Below, one piece after another: positions 30,641-39,678 of a DNA stretch of 64,000 nucleotides; position 1 is the first letter of the stretch, and each line of letters opens with the position of its first letter. This DNA is from Enterococcus larvae (lineage in GTDB: Bacteria; Bacillota; Bacilli; Lactobacillales; Enterococcaceae), in NCBI RefSeq assembly GCF_017830045.1, contig NZ_JAEDXU010000003.1, positions 1 through 64,000 on the forward strand, written 5' to 3'. The translations under genes and the position numbers were made by a program. The notes beneath the pieces are model-generated. The model was not told the DNA's origin, ran no database searches, and saw only the letters and a list, made by a program, of their open reading frames with translations.

Positions 30641-30655
30641 TGAAACAAAACGATC

Positions 30656-30692
30656 AAAAAACCGTTCCTCTTTCATAAGAAGAACGGTTTTT
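30656..30692 (+). terminator. Terminator after small membrane protein gene
   Basis: The stem AAAAAACCGTTC / GAACGGTTTTT ends in a T tract and lies 15 nt after the stop codon. Confidence 0.88.
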
Positions 30693-30807
30693 CGATTGTC
30701 TTTCATTTGTCTAGTCTAGTATGTCTTATCTATGATGCTGCTTTGACTCCTTTTGCTAAGTTTCTGCTTTTCACATCATTTCTTCACCTCATCGAAACGA
30801 GCTCTGC

Positions 30808-32229
30808 TTATTCACTTTCAGAACCATCTTCTCCCTGACTTTGCGGCTCTCCATATTTTTGCTCGCCGCTGAGATTCCCTAAACTGATATCCAGGTACAC
30901 AGTATAATTTAATGGCAGGTACTGACCGTGAATGTTCATCGCCACTACAGTTCCTTTTGCTTCTGCTGAATCGACATAGCGGATTTGATAATTGATGTTG
31001 GCTCCCTTGGACTGAAACTCATCATAAAAGAGCTTCTGCAAGTCTCCTTCAACTGTCGTTCCTCTCAAATCCTTGATATAAGGCTGTCCGGCAGAATAAA
31101 CCACCTTGAGTGTCAGGTCATCCTTACTAGTCAGCTCAGTCCCTGCAGTAACACTTTGGGACACTAATTGTCCGTAGCCTATATTTTCAGTAAAGATTGT
31201 TTTGACTTGAATGTTCAAGCCTTCGACAGCTGTTGCCGCATCCTCCATGCTGTATTCAGAGAAATCCGGCACAAGAATCCCTTTACCAAGAGAAACGGTA
31301 ACGGTCATCTGCTCTTTTTTTGCCAACTTTTCATCTTTGGCAACTCCTTGAGACATAACGATTCCGGCCTCTACATCCGCAGAAGTAACTTCCTCAAAAA
31401 CAACATCGATTTCATTATTCTTTGCCCATGTTTCAACCTCGGTTCTTGTCTTCTTCGAGAAATCAGGAACCGTGATGTTCTTACTATAGGTTTCTTTTCC
31501 TTTAGAGTAGTACAGCTTGAGCTTATCTTTTCGGCGATAATTTTCTTTATTGACCTCAGCATTTGTAAATTCCATTTTCAGCGCTTTTCCAGCTTCTTCT
31601 GTCTCATGAAATTCTTCAATGATCGAAATATTCTCTGCCTGCTGCTCTTTTATCCACTTCTCAGCTTCTGTTTTAGGCATCGTCATAAAATCAGGCAGCT
31701 GCAGCTGTTCTTCCGGATCGGCACCTAGGCTAGCAGTTAGATTCAGCGTTGAGCCCTTTTTTATTGTTGATTTTGCTTTTTGCTTTTGTGCAATGACTTT
31801 ATTCGCTGCCAGCTTCGCATCATACTTCTGTTCAAGCTCAACCTTCAAATTATTCTCATTTGCCCAGCTTCGGGCATCCGCAACGTCTTTATTTGTAAAA
31901 TCAGGAACGCTTACATGAGTCATCTGATAGTATAAGAAGAATCCGACAATACAGCTAACTACGATCCCGCCAAGAATCATCAGTTTTTTTCTTTTCTGTT
32001 TCCCTTTATAGGTAGGGTCGAATTCTGTTTCCTCTTCCTTACGACGACGGCTCATGCTGACTTCCGGTTCTGGAGTAATATAAGGACCAGAGGAAGGACG
32101 ACGTTCTGTCTGTTCTTTTCTTTGACTCACAGGCAGCTGCTCAGTCTTCTCATCTTGGCGCAGCTGTTTTTTCACTTCCTCTTTCTGATCATAATTGCCT
32201 TTATTGAACTTTGACAGAAAATCACTCAT
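30808..32229 (-). CDS. PASTA-domain membrane protein without a kinase domain
   Basis: The 473-aa protein has a charged cytoplasmic N-terminus (about 1-78), one TM helix (about 82-103, LMILGGIVVSCIVGFFLYY) and four extracellular PASTA repeats. These begin near VPDFTNKD, LPDFMTMP, VPDFSKKT and VPDFSEYS. A further C-terminal domain and an acidic tail follow. PASTA repeats bind muropeptides or beta-lactams and normally sit on Ser/Thr kinases; here no kinase is present. The gene overlaps the ABC ATPase stop by 8 nt, so it belongs to the same operon. It probably serves as a cell-wall-facing partner of the transporter; this is inference. Confidence 0.85.
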   Translation of the reverse strand: MSDFLSKFNKGNYDQKEEVKKQLRQDEKTEQLPVSQRKEQTERRPSSGPYITPEPEVSMSRRRKEEETEFDPTYKGKQKRKKLMILGGIVVSCIVGFFLYYQMTHVSVPDFTNKDVADARSWANENNLKVELEQKYDAKLAANKVIAQKQKAKSTIKKGSTLNLTASLGADPEEQLQLPDFMTMPKTEAEKWIKEQQAENISIIEEFHETEEAGKALKMEFTNAEVNKENYRRKDKLKLYYSKGKETYSKNITVPDFSKKTRTEVETWAKNNEIDVVFEEVTSADVEAGIVMSQGVAKDEKLAKKEQMTVTVSLGKGILVPDFSEYSMEDAATAVEGLNIQVKTIFTENIGYGQLVSQSVTAGTELTSKDDLTLKVVYSAGQPYIKDLRGTTVEGDLQKLFYDEFQSKGANINYQIRYVDSAEAKGTVVAMNIHGQYLPLNYTVYLDISLGNLSGEQKYGEPQSQGEDGSESE

Positions 32230-32896
32230 TCAGCATCAACTCACCTTGCTTCAGGTAATAGGTATGATCAGAATGCTTAGCGATTTCATTGGAGTGGGTC
32301 ACAACGATCACACACTTATTGTGGACCTTTGCGAGATCCTTAAAAATGTCAATGATCTCCTTTTCCATCCCCTCGTCCAAGTTTCCTGTTGGCTCATCCG
32401 CCAGAATGATATCTACATTTGTAGACAAGGCACGTGCGATCGCCACACGCTGCTGTTCTCCACCTGAAAGCTGATTGACCATCCGATCAGCTTTTGAGCG
32501 AGTGATCCCAATATAATCCAAAAGATTGTAGGCGACATCTTTAGGAGAATCCGGCAGCTGATTATCAGTTACCGACATCGCCACCATCACATTTTCAACG
32601 GCAGTCAGATATGGAACCAGATTATAGCTTTGGAAAATGATACTGATATCATCTCGTCGATATTCTTCATACCCGATATCTTTGATATTCTTTCCTTTGT
32701 AGAGAATTTCTCCGGCTTTCGGTTCATCTAATGCGCTGATCAGCGAAAGAAAAGTTGTCTTTCCAGATCCCGACTGGCCAAGAATCGTGTAGAACTGTCC
32801 CTGTTCAAAGGAAATCGTCGTTTCTTCTAATATTTTTCGACGGCGGTCACCGTCCTGATAATAATAAGTCAATGCATTCGTTTCTAAAATTGCCAT
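32222..32896 (-). CDS. ABC transporter ATPase (MacB/LolD type)
   Basis: The 224-aa ATPase is intact: Walker A GQSGSGKTT (about 39-47), Q-loop IIFQSYN, signature LSGGEQQR, Walker B IILADEPTGNLDE and H-loop VVTHSN. This class partners FtsX-like permeases for export or mechanotransmission. It lies 13 nt downstream of the 493-aa permease gene and overlaps the PASTA gene. Confidence 0.92.
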   Translation of the reverse strand: MAILETNALTYYYQDGDRRRKILEETTISFEQGQFYTILGQSGSGKTTFLSLISALDEPKAGEILYKGKNIKDIGYEEYRRDDISIIFQSYNLVPYLTAVENVMVAMSVTDNQLPDSPKDVAYNLLDYIGITRSKADRMVNQLSGGEQQRVAIARALSTNVDIILADEPTGNLDEGMEKEIIDIFKDLAKVHNKCVIVVTHSNEIAKHSDHTYYLKQGELMLNE

Positions 32897-32909
32897 CGTA
32901 TTCTTCCTC

Positions 32910-34391
32910 CTACATCATGATTTTCTTCGGATTCAACCGCAGGATATAGAGAAGCGGAAGAATTGCTGAAGCCAGTATCGTTGCCATCCCTGCTGCTAAA
33001 AATGTGATGATGTAGCTCAAGGAGAAGTTCACTGCATAAGCATTGTTTATGTCTTCGGCACTGAGGGTCGACAAATTGATGCTGCCTGAAACAAAGCTCA
33101 TCCCATTGTTCATTCCATTATTCGCTGTTTCAGCCAGCGCATCTCCTGAAAGAAGAGAATTTGAAACGATATCTCCTAACAAGTTCCCGCTGATCAATGA
33201 AATCCCCATCGCTAAAAGGCTGATCATTAAGAGTTCAATAACGACCTGTGCCAGTACGCGATTGCGTTTTTCCCCTAAAGACAGATAAATACCAAACTCA
33301 TGCTTTCTATCTCTTAAGAACAGAACAACAATCAGAGAAATGATCACTAAGGCTGCTGCTACCGCAATCAACACCACATATCCGGCAATTTTTGACAGCT
33401 TCTTCATACTGCCGCCGACCTGTTCATATTGATCAGTCGATGCTGTCAATTTGAAAAATTCTGGAATAAGAGGCTCTGTCTCTTCTTTGAAGGCATCCAC
33501 ATCATCCGGGCTTTTCAAGATGTAAGTAGGTGTTGCCTGATTCATGCTTTCTTCAGTAAAATCTTCTGTATACATATCCGGTGTCAGACGCTTACCAGTT
33601 TCATATTCAATCTTATTGATTGCCTTGATTGCATTATTCGGCATGTACAATGTATTGAATTGTTCTGTCTGAAACACTTGATTATTCATCTCATTTTGTG
33701 CATTGTCATCCTTTTTTTGCTCAATAGTCTTAGGCTTGAATAAACCAATGATTTCTACCGGATGATCGTCGCCTTTAAATGATTCTGACGAGGTCCCATC
33801 ACTGCTGTAGGATTGATGATTGCTATCCAATACAAGCTGATCACCAACACCCACACCGTTTCGTTCCGCCAACTCTTCTGAAATGATTGCCACCGGCTTA
33901 TCACCATCGAGCTCTTCTTGGGTAAACATTCGCCCGTCTGTCAGCTCGACCTTCTTTTCCGAAAAATCAGGTGGGCTGGTCAAATTTGTTCCCTTTAATT
34001 GCAGATACTGTCCCATAGATACTGAAAATGCACTATCTTCAGTATCCATCTCATAGACTTTGGTATCTTTTACCTGAATAGCTCCTCTAGTGCTGTAATC
34101 ATATTCCTTTACATAAGGCGAGCTGCCGATTTTTTCGATTTCTTCATCTGAGAGGCCATTAGGTACTTGCCCCCCTGAAGGGTTTTCTTCCATCAGTTTT
34201 TCATAGTCCAAATCAACCGTTGCTGTTGCACCTAGTTCTTTTTTCACCTTTTTTTCAACATTTTCTGTCGATTGCTGAATCGCGATTGCTCCTGCAATAA
34301 CATTTCCTAAAATAAAGATAACTGCAAATAAAATAAAGGATTTTCCTTTTCTGCGAGTCACGCTTCGAATACCACGCTGTAAATAGTTCAT
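32910..34391 (-). CDS. FtsX/MacB-type ABC permease
   Basis: The 493-aa membrane protein has a first TM (about 17-37), a large extracellular domain (about 40-335) and three C-terminal TM helices (about 340-362, 388-412, 452-482). This is the MacB/FtsX layout. It pairs naturally with the intact ATPase next to it. Within the C-terminal half, FLRDRKHEFGIYLSLGEKR is the typical coupling-helix segment of the family. Confidence 0.88.
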   Translation of the reverse strand: MNYLQRGIRSVTRRKGKSFILFAVIFILGNVIAGAIAIQQSTENVEKKVKKELGATATVDLDYEKLMEENPSGGQVPNGLSDEEIEKIGSSPYVKEYDYSTRGAIQVKDTKVYEMDTEDSAFSVSMGQYLQLKGTNLTSPPDFSEKKVELTDGRMFTQEELDGDKPVAIISEELAERNGVGVGDQLVLDSNHQSYSSDGTSSESFKGDDHPVEIIGLFKPKTIEQKKDDNAQNEMNNQVFQTEQFNTLYMPNNAIKAINKIEYETGKRLTPDMYTEDFTEESMNQATPTYILKSPDDVDAFKEETEPLIPEFFKLTASTDQYEQVGGSMKKLSKIAGYVVLIAVAAALVIISLIVVLFLRDRKHEFGIYLSLGEKRNRVLAQVVIELLMISLLAMGISLISGNLLGDIVSNSLLSGDALAETANNGMNNGMSFVSGSINLSTLSAEDINNAYAVNFSLSYIITFLAAGMATILASAILPLLYILRLNPKKIMM

Positions 34392-34497
34392 AGTCGCTTC
34401 TCCTTTTTAGCTAGATGAATCCCACTAAATAATTAATAGTCATCGACGCTCTCATCAATCATCAGAATCATTTTAACTATCGATTATTCAGCTGTTT

Positions 34498-35151
34498 TCA
34501 TATACCTTTGATAAAAGAAAGCTTCCCCCGATTCATGCCCCAAACTTCATCCGTATACCTGCCTAAATACTGTTCACATTCCAATAGGATCACACATGTT
34601 CCTTCATCTGTTAGGGTTTTCAAATAGCCCATGACCTGTTCTTGACTATGGAAGTCCATTGATGATAGTAGATGATCCAATATCAAAAGCCTTGGTGAGA
34701 AAATCACTGCTTTGGCTAAAGAATATTTTTTCTGAGTGAATAAATCCAACTGACCAAGCGGCTGCTTTGCTGAAGGTCCATTGATGCCAAAGCTTGCCAG
34801 ATATTTTAAACAATCTGCTTTTTTTCTCGGCTTTTTACTGACCTGAAGATAATAATAAAGATTTTCTACTGCTGATAATTCCGGTATATAGTTATACTTT
34901 TGAAAAACAGTACCGATCTCCGCTGTCAGCAGAGTTGTATGTACATTTTTGGAAATGTCCTGACTATTGTATAAAAGCTTTCCTGAGGTCAGAGTTTCCA
35001 ATCCGGTCATAACAGCAGTTAATAAACCTAACTCCCTTCGGTCGTCATTGAGAATCAAATAAGATTTTCCTGTTTCAAATGCCGCAGTTGCTCGGTCCAA
35101 AATCAAAGTCTCTTTCACGTAGCTGGCTTCTTCAAATCGTATTGTTTCCAT
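34498..35151 (-). CDS. Degenerate ABC ATPase (pseudo-ATPase)
   Basis: The 217-aa protein aligns along its length with ABC ATPases but has lost most catalytic motifs. Walker A is replaced by ILNDDRRELGLL (33-44, no GKS/T). The signature becomes LGQLDLFTQKK (132-142), the catalytic Glu after Walker B is His160 (LLILDHLLSSMD), and the H-loop His is Glu (VILLECE). The Q-loop Gln84 and the Walker B Asp159 remain. The frame is open and starts where the upstream permease gene stops (overlap 1 nt), so it is maintained as a protein rather than decaying. It may form a heterodimer with the intact ATPase. Confidence 0.8.
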   Translation of the reverse strand: METIRFEEASYVKETLILDRATAAFETGKSYLILNDDRRELGLLTAVMTGLETLTSGKLLYNSQDISKNVHTTLLTAEIGTVFQKYNYIPELSAVENLYYYLQVSKKPRKKADCLKYLASFGINGPSAKQPLGQLDLFTQKKYSLAKAVIFSPRLLILDHLLSSMDFHSQEQVMGYLKTLTDEGTCVILLECEQYLGRYTDEVWGMNRGKLSFIKGI

Positions 35152-36404
35152 TACTCCATCTCCTCCGTCAATCGAGTGCCAAACTGAAAACGGCGGACTT
35201 CATTGATTTTCCCTGCCGAAAGAATAAGCCACAACAAAAACAATAATCCGAACTTTGTAGGTGCTAATGTTGTACTGGAAGCCACTGTCTTTATTGGCTC
35301 CGCAATCGATGTGGTCACACTAAAGTTGTTTGTTGAAAAAAAGCTGACCGTTTGCGAGGTAACTGATTCTATCGTACCATTCAGTAGAAATTCGGTAAGA
35401 GAAGAGATACAGCCCTTCATCAATACAAAAGCAAGGAAACTTGCAGCAATCAATAACAGTAAATCATTACTACAGTACATCAGCGATATTTTTCTCTTAC
35501 TGATTCCATTACTGTACAAGAAACCAATTTCAGCAGTCTGTTTTCTTTTGAACAAAGAAGCCACTAAGTACAGAGGAATGAGTCCTATCAATAAAGTACC
35601 GCTCAAGCAATAGCCGGCTCGCTTCAATGCTTCATTCAAAAAAACAGTTTCTTCATGATAAAGTGATTCATTCGAAACGATCTGATACTGTTCAGACAAG
35701 CCTTTTTCTCTCACTTCCGAAGAAAAATCATCGAACGCTTCGCTGTCTGCTAAGTGATAAACAGAATGCCATAGTGTTTGCTGATAAAGCTCTGGTTCAA
35801 CAGCTTCCAGCGACTCGGAAGTCAGATAGATATGTGCCAGATAAATCACTTCGACCTTCGGCTTATAAATCCCTTTTACCGTGAAATCTACTTGAGACTG
35901 GTCGTTATAATAAGAAACAACATCTCCTACACGGATATTCTCTGTATCTGCATAAGACTGACTGATCAAACATTCACCTGCTTTAAGCTCAGGCATATCG
36001 AAGGAAATCTCCTTCATGATTCTCGTCAGTTCCTTCGTTGGTAAAACGCCGATCATTGACGTCAAAGCAGAAGCAGTTGTTCTCTGTCCAGCCAGCAGCT
36101 GCTCAGAATTCTTTACAGGTTGCAAGTAGAGGTAACCATCATACTCGATGCGATCAATATAATCTGACAAACCGTAATTTTCTAATTCTTTATAGGTCAG
36201 CTCTCCGGCACCTTCTGAATTTGGAAATATTTGGACCTGTGTTGCGTACTTGTTTTTACTGCGATCGATTTCTCTTTTAAAATTGCTGATACTGTCAACA
36301 AGACCGAATACAAGACTTAAATAAGTGAAGAGAAAAAGAAACTTGATCAACCATTGGATTTTATTATGTTTCAGGCTAAAATATGCATGCTTGAAGAGTT
36401 GCAT
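35151..36404 (-). CDS. FtsX-like ABC permease
   Basis: The 417-aa permease has TM1 (about 17-37), an extracellular domain (about 40-260), then three TM helices near 270-290, 312-335 and 375-395. IGFLYSNGISKRKISLMYC is the typical coupling segment. It is smaller than the 493-aa partner. Together with the degenerate ATPase it makes up the second, atypical half of the transporter. A likely promoter with a response-regulator site lies just upstream (36431-36468). Confidence 0.85.
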   Translation of the reverse strand: MQLFKHAYFSLKHNKIQWLIKFLFLFTYLSLVFGLVDSISNFKREIDRSKNKYATQVQIFPNSEGAGELTYKELENYGLSDYIDRIEYDGYLYLQPVKNSEQLLAGQRTTASALTSMIGVLPTKELTRIMKEISFDMPELKAGECLISQSYADTENIRVGDVVSYYNDQSQVDFTVKGIYKPKVEVIYLAHIYLTSESLEAVEPELYQQTLWHSVYHLADSEAFDDFSSEVREKGLSEQYQIVSNESLYHEETVFLNEALKRAGYCLSGTLLIGLIPLYLVASLFKRKQTAEIGFLYSNGISKRKISLMYCSNDLLLLIAASFLAFVLMKGCISSLTEFLLNGTIESVTSQTVSFFSTNNFSVTTSIAEPIKTVASSTTLAPTKFGLLFLLWLILSAGKINEVRRFQFGTRLTEEME

Positions 36405-36430
36405 AATCTGGGGAGCTCCTTTCTGCCTTT

Positions 36431-36468
36431 ACTCTAGCAAATTGATTGTTAACTGAATGTTAACTGAA
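36431..36468 (-). promoter_or_regulatory. Tandem 11-bp repeat operator and extended -10 before the ABC genes
   Basis: On the minus strand the 11-mer TTCAGTTAACA occurs twice in perfect tandem (36447-36468). Ten bases later comes TGCTAGAGT, an extended -10 (TAGAGT at 36431-36436). Two direct repeats one helical turn apart, placed where a -35 would be, are typical of OmpR-family response-regulator activation sites. The neighbouring response regulator is the natural binder. Confidence 0.7.
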
Positions 36469-36507
36469 ATAATTTATATACCTTGATGCCGACCCGACAA
36501 CAAAATA

Positions 36508-36533
36508 GGGGCATCCTTTTCTGGAACAGCCCC
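36508..36533 (-). terminator. Hairpin terminator after the histidine kinase gene
   Basis: GGGGC...GCCCC with an inner TTCC/GGA stem is followed on the minus strand by TATTTTG. It separates the two-component genes from the inducible ABC promoter. Confidence 0.65.
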
Positions 36534-36568
36534 ACAAAAAATAAGTCCAGCTTTTGCTTATATCCTCT

Positions 36569-37669
36569 CTAATAATCCAAACCACTACTCTCAACAGCCG
36601 GGAAACTTAAATAGAACGCTGACCCCTGATTCTTCAGGCTTTCAACATAGACAGAGCCTTTACATAAGTTGCACACATGCTTGACTACTGACAAACCAAT
36701 GCCGTAACCATCCTGTTTCAATCCATTCACACGGTACCTATGTTCAAAAATCTGCTCCTGTTTTTCCTTATCTAATCCATAGCCTTGATCCTCTACTATG
36801 ATGATCACACTGTTTCTTTGTGCAGCTACAGATAAATGAATCTCCCGATCTTGACCATATTTCACTGCATTGTCTAATAAGTTGGAAACCGCTCGGTAAA
36901 TCCAGCGTTCCTTCGCTAAAATCTCAAGATCCTTATCCTCAGAAAACGAAAAGATCAGATTTGGATAAATTTTTCGATAGGTGTCACAAACCTCTGCACA
37001 AATCAACGAAACATCCACAGGAACCAAGTCTTCTTCCTTATTTCCGGCCAACGTCAAAATATCATCCACACTATCTGTCAATCGCCCCAGCAAACGAAGA
37101 TCATCTGCAGTTCCGGTTTTTTGTTCCAGATTACTTTTCAATACTGCAATTGTATTTTTTTGTTCATGTGTCATATAACTACTTAAGCGTTTATAGTCCT
37201 CCAGACTAACTGCATAATCCTGACGCAGTGCGGAAAGAGCTTTCTGAACGCCCTTATCTAAACTTTGAAGAGACGCTTCCTTGTCTAAGCGCTTCAACTC
37301 TTCAATGATCGAGATTGTCTGCTTCATTTGAATACGCTTTAATATCAACCAAAGAACCAAGGTTGAAATAAGCAAAATACCACAAATTACACCAATGATC
37401 AAAGGTATATTCTGGGAAAAGGAATGAATATAAAAGTCATTCAATTCAGAGGTGCTGACGATCGAGTTCGTATTGACCTCAATTTGTGCCGTTTCAAGCG
37501 CATTGATTTCCTCCTGATTACTCATGACATAGACACTGGAACCCAGCACCGAACCTGCATCTACTGTACGCAAAGACTGCTGGAACATATGGAAGCCTCC
37601 AACGATCACTGCACTGATCATCAACGAAAATACGCTGATAACGATTCCTATTTTCATATTCATTCGCAT
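36569..37669 (-). CDS. Sensor histidine kinase (VncS-like)
   Basis: The 366-aa kinase has two TM helices (about 8-28 and 88-110) around a short extracellular loop of about 60 residues. The H-box is MTHEQKNTI (His168), with N-box NLLDNAVKYG, G1 DQGYGLDKE and G2 GYGIGLSVVK. The HEQKN-type H-box instead of HELRTP marks the VncS-like branch. The gene overlaps the response regulator by 10 nt. The small sensor loop suggests it senses membrane-level signals or the state of the ABC transporter. Confidence 0.88.
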   Translation of the reverse strand: MRMNMKIGIVISVFSLMISAVIVGGFHMFQQSLRTVDAGSVLGSSVYVMSNQEEINALETAQIEVNTNSIVSTSELNDFYIHSFSQNIPLIIGVICGILLISTLVLWLILKRIQMKQTISIIEELKRLDKEASLQSLDKGVQKALSALRQDYAVSLEDYKRLSSYMTHEQKNTIAVLKSNLEQKTGTADDLRLLGRLTDSVDDILTLAGNKEEDLVPVDVSLICAEVCDTYRKIYPNLIFSFSEDKDLEILAKERWIYRAVSNLLDNAVKYGQDREIHLSVAAQRNSVIIIVEDQGYGLDKEKQEQIFEHRYRVNGLKQDGYGIGLSVVKHVCNLCKGSVYVESLKNQGSAFYLSFPAVESSGLDY

Positions 37670-38328
37670 AGCTGATACCCCTTCGCTCGGATTGTTTTCA
37701 GTACTTCTTTGCCTGCAGAAGAGGCCAACTGTTTTTTCAAACGCGCCATATGCACACGAAGAACAGAGGAAAATGGATCGAAGGATTCATCATAAATATG
37801 CTCTACAATTTCCTCAGTAGAAACAACAGCTGGAGATTTCTGTGCAATGTACAGCAGGATATCAAATTCCTTCGGCTTCAGTGACACAACATTCCCAGCA
37901 ATGGAAGCCTCTCGCTTTACCGTATTGACAAGCAGCGGGCCTATTGAAATATTGGGTGATGTTCGTCCATGAAATCGGCGGACTACCGCTCTGATTCGTG
38001 CCATCAGTTCAACAAAATCAAAGGGCTTGACCAGATAATCATCCGCTCCGTAATCCAAGCCCTTTGCCCGCTCTTCGATTTCATGCCGAGCAGTAACGAT
38101 AATGATTGGTGTCTCGATCCCTGACTCTCTTAAAAAGGTTAAAATCGACAAACCGTCTTTTCCCGGCAGATTCAAATCCAATAAAATCGCATCATACTCA
38201 GTAATATAGGCTTTTTCTTCCCCTTCCTCACCAGTAAAAGCGATATCGACAGAAATGTTTTCCTTCATCAATCCTTTTCTGACTGACAATGCCAGCTCAC
38301 GATTATCTTCAACAATCAAGACCCTCAT
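37660..38328 (-). CDS. OmpR-family response regulator (VncR-like)
   Basis: The 222-aa regulator has a complete receiver domain: the acidic pair ED at 7-8, phospho-acceptor D51 in LLDLNLPGKDG, and Lys in DDYLVKPFD. A C-terminal winged helix ends in RAKGYQLCE. It leads the operon RR-HK-permease-pseudoATPase-permease-ATPase-PASTA. It is the likely binder of the 11-bp repeats at 36447-36468. Confidence 0.9.
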   Translation of the reverse strand: MRVLIVEDNRELALSVRKGLMKENISVDIAFTGEEGEEKAYITEYDAILLDLNLPGKDGLSILTFLRESGIETPIIIVTARHEIEERAKGLDYGADDYLVKPFDFVELMARIRAVVRRFHGRTSPNISIGPLLVNTVKREASIAGNVVSLKPKEFDILLYIAQKSPAVVSTEEIVEHIYDESFDPFSSVLRVHMARLKKQLASSAGKEVLKTIRAKGYQLCE

Positions 38329-38366
38329 TTTAAATACCTCCAGTTATTCTCTCCCCTCTATTTAAC

Positions 38367-38394
38367 CAAAAAAAATAAGCCTTTTGCGGGCTTT
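38367..38394 (-). terminator. Short hairpin with U8 tract in the response-regulator leader
   Basis: On the minus strand AAGCC-CGCAAAA-GGCTT is followed by ATTTTTTTT, about 40 nt before the response-regulator ATG. It is either a second terminator for the glycosyltransferase gene or an attenuator in the regulator's own leader. Confidence 0.5.
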
Positions 38395-38463
38395 TACACA
38401 AAATAACCTTTTTGTTCACAAAACTTTTACAATTGAAGCCCCTGCTCCCCAGAAAAAATCAAC

Positions 38464-38500
38464 AAAAAAACTCAAGGCTGCCGGAGCAAACACTTGAGTT
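38464..38500 (-). terminator. Terminator after the GT2-GtrA gene
   Basis: The 8-bp stem AACTCAAG / CTTGAGTT is followed on the minus strand by TTTTTTTG, 28 nt past the stop codon. Confidence 0.82.
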
Positions 38501-38527
38501 ATATCATCCTTCAATTATATACGCTGC

Positions 38528-39601
38528 CTATTCTTTGTTCCGAAATACCCAGTTTCTCTGTATTTGGAAGCTGATGAAGAACAACAGTACATCCACGATG
38601 ATTTTTATCCCAGTAACATTAAAGCTCAGTAAATCAAATAGCCATTCTGTTGCAAAAGAAGAAATCAATATCTGAACAATGCATAGGAGGACATATTTGA
38701 TCAATGTTGATCGATTGTTTCCATCTGCTTTGAACACCTGCGTTTTATTCATTTGGTAATTGAACAAGGAAGAAATCGCTCTCGCTAAATAAGCAGAGAA
38801 GAGAATATAATGCTCACTGGCACCTGTCAGAAGTCTGACAAAAATTGCAAACAAAATAATATCTATCAAAAATGAGCAAATAGACGAGAAGATAAACTTC
38901 GCAAATAGAGAATAAATTCTTAGGGAATCCTTCAATGGGTTAAAATGCGACGTCTCATTATCTTCAATATAAATTGTCTGGATCGGCACCTCAACGATTG
39001 TTATCCCCAGTTCCTTCGTCTCAAGAATCATGTTCATTTCATATTCGAAACGCTCACCATTCACCGTCAGAAATTTCCTCATCAGGCTTCTCGAAATCCC
39101 ACGAAGACCAGTCTGAGTATCCGACAATGTGATTCCGCAAAACATTTTGAGGACCTTGCAGGTCATGACATTCCCAAACCTGCTCCTAAAAGGAATATCG
39201 CTTGTTTCCTTAGAAAAATCACGGCACCCCATAATCAAGGCTTCATCATTTTCAATCGAAGCCTGATAACATTTTTCAATGTCTTCGATTCGGTGCTGTC
39301 CATCAGAATCAACCGTAACCACACTCTTGATTTCCGGATATTCTGTCAAGATATGATTAAAAGCTGTTTTCAACGCTCGACCTTTGCCCCAATTCACTTG
39401 ATGTGTTAAAAGTACACAGCCGTATTCTGATATCGCCTTTTGATAATATTCATTGTAGCTATCGTCACTTCCATCATTGATAACGAAAATATGCTTGAAT
39501 CCTGAATCCTTTAAGTCCTTCAGTAAATGAAGAAACTTATTATCCGGGTCCAATGACGGGATGATTATTCCAACATAATCTTTTGAAATCATTCTGTGCA
39601 C
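38528..39601 (-). CDS. Glycosyltransferase family 2 fused to a GtrA-type flippase domain
   Basis: The 357-aa protein has an N-terminal GT2 domain (about 8-215) with VINDGSDD and the DxD-type VTVDSDGQH, then a GtrA-like membrane domain of four TM helices (about 232-350) ending in FQIQRNWVFR. GT2 enzymes of this type load a sugar onto undecaprenyl phosphate, and GtrA proteins flip it. Here both steps are in one polypeptide. The next gene upstream encodes a large membrane protein that could be the transferase using the flipped sugar. ATG at 39601 is the annotated start; the Met four codons in is an alternative. Confidence 0.83.
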   Translation of the reverse strand: MHRMISKDYVGIIIPSLDPDNKFLHLLKDLKDSGFKHIFVINDGSDDSYNEYYQKAISEYGCVLLTHQVNWGKGRALKTAFNHILTEYPEIKSVVTVDSDGQHRIEDIEKCYQASIENDEALIMGCRDFSKETSDIPFRSRFGNVMTCKVLKMFCGITLSDTQTGLRGISRSLMRKFLTVNGERFEYEMNMILETKELGITIVEVPIQTIYIEDNETSHFNPLKDSLRIYSLFAKFIFSSICSFLIDIILFAIFVRLLTGASEHYILFSAYLARAISSLFNYQMNKTQVFKADGNNRSTLIKYVLLCIVQILISSFATEWLFDLLSFNVTGIKIIVDVLLFFISFQIQRNWVFRNKE

Positions 39602-39678
39602 CTTTCTCGATGCTCAAAGAAAGATTCTTTTGAACATCAGGTATTTTCTAGACATCTTTTTATAAATGGTTCGTCCAT

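Noticed and set aside
34498-35151. Decaying pseudogene
   Set aside because: The frame is full length, has no stop or frameshift and is coupled to the permease gene, so it is kept as a coding gene with altered motifs.
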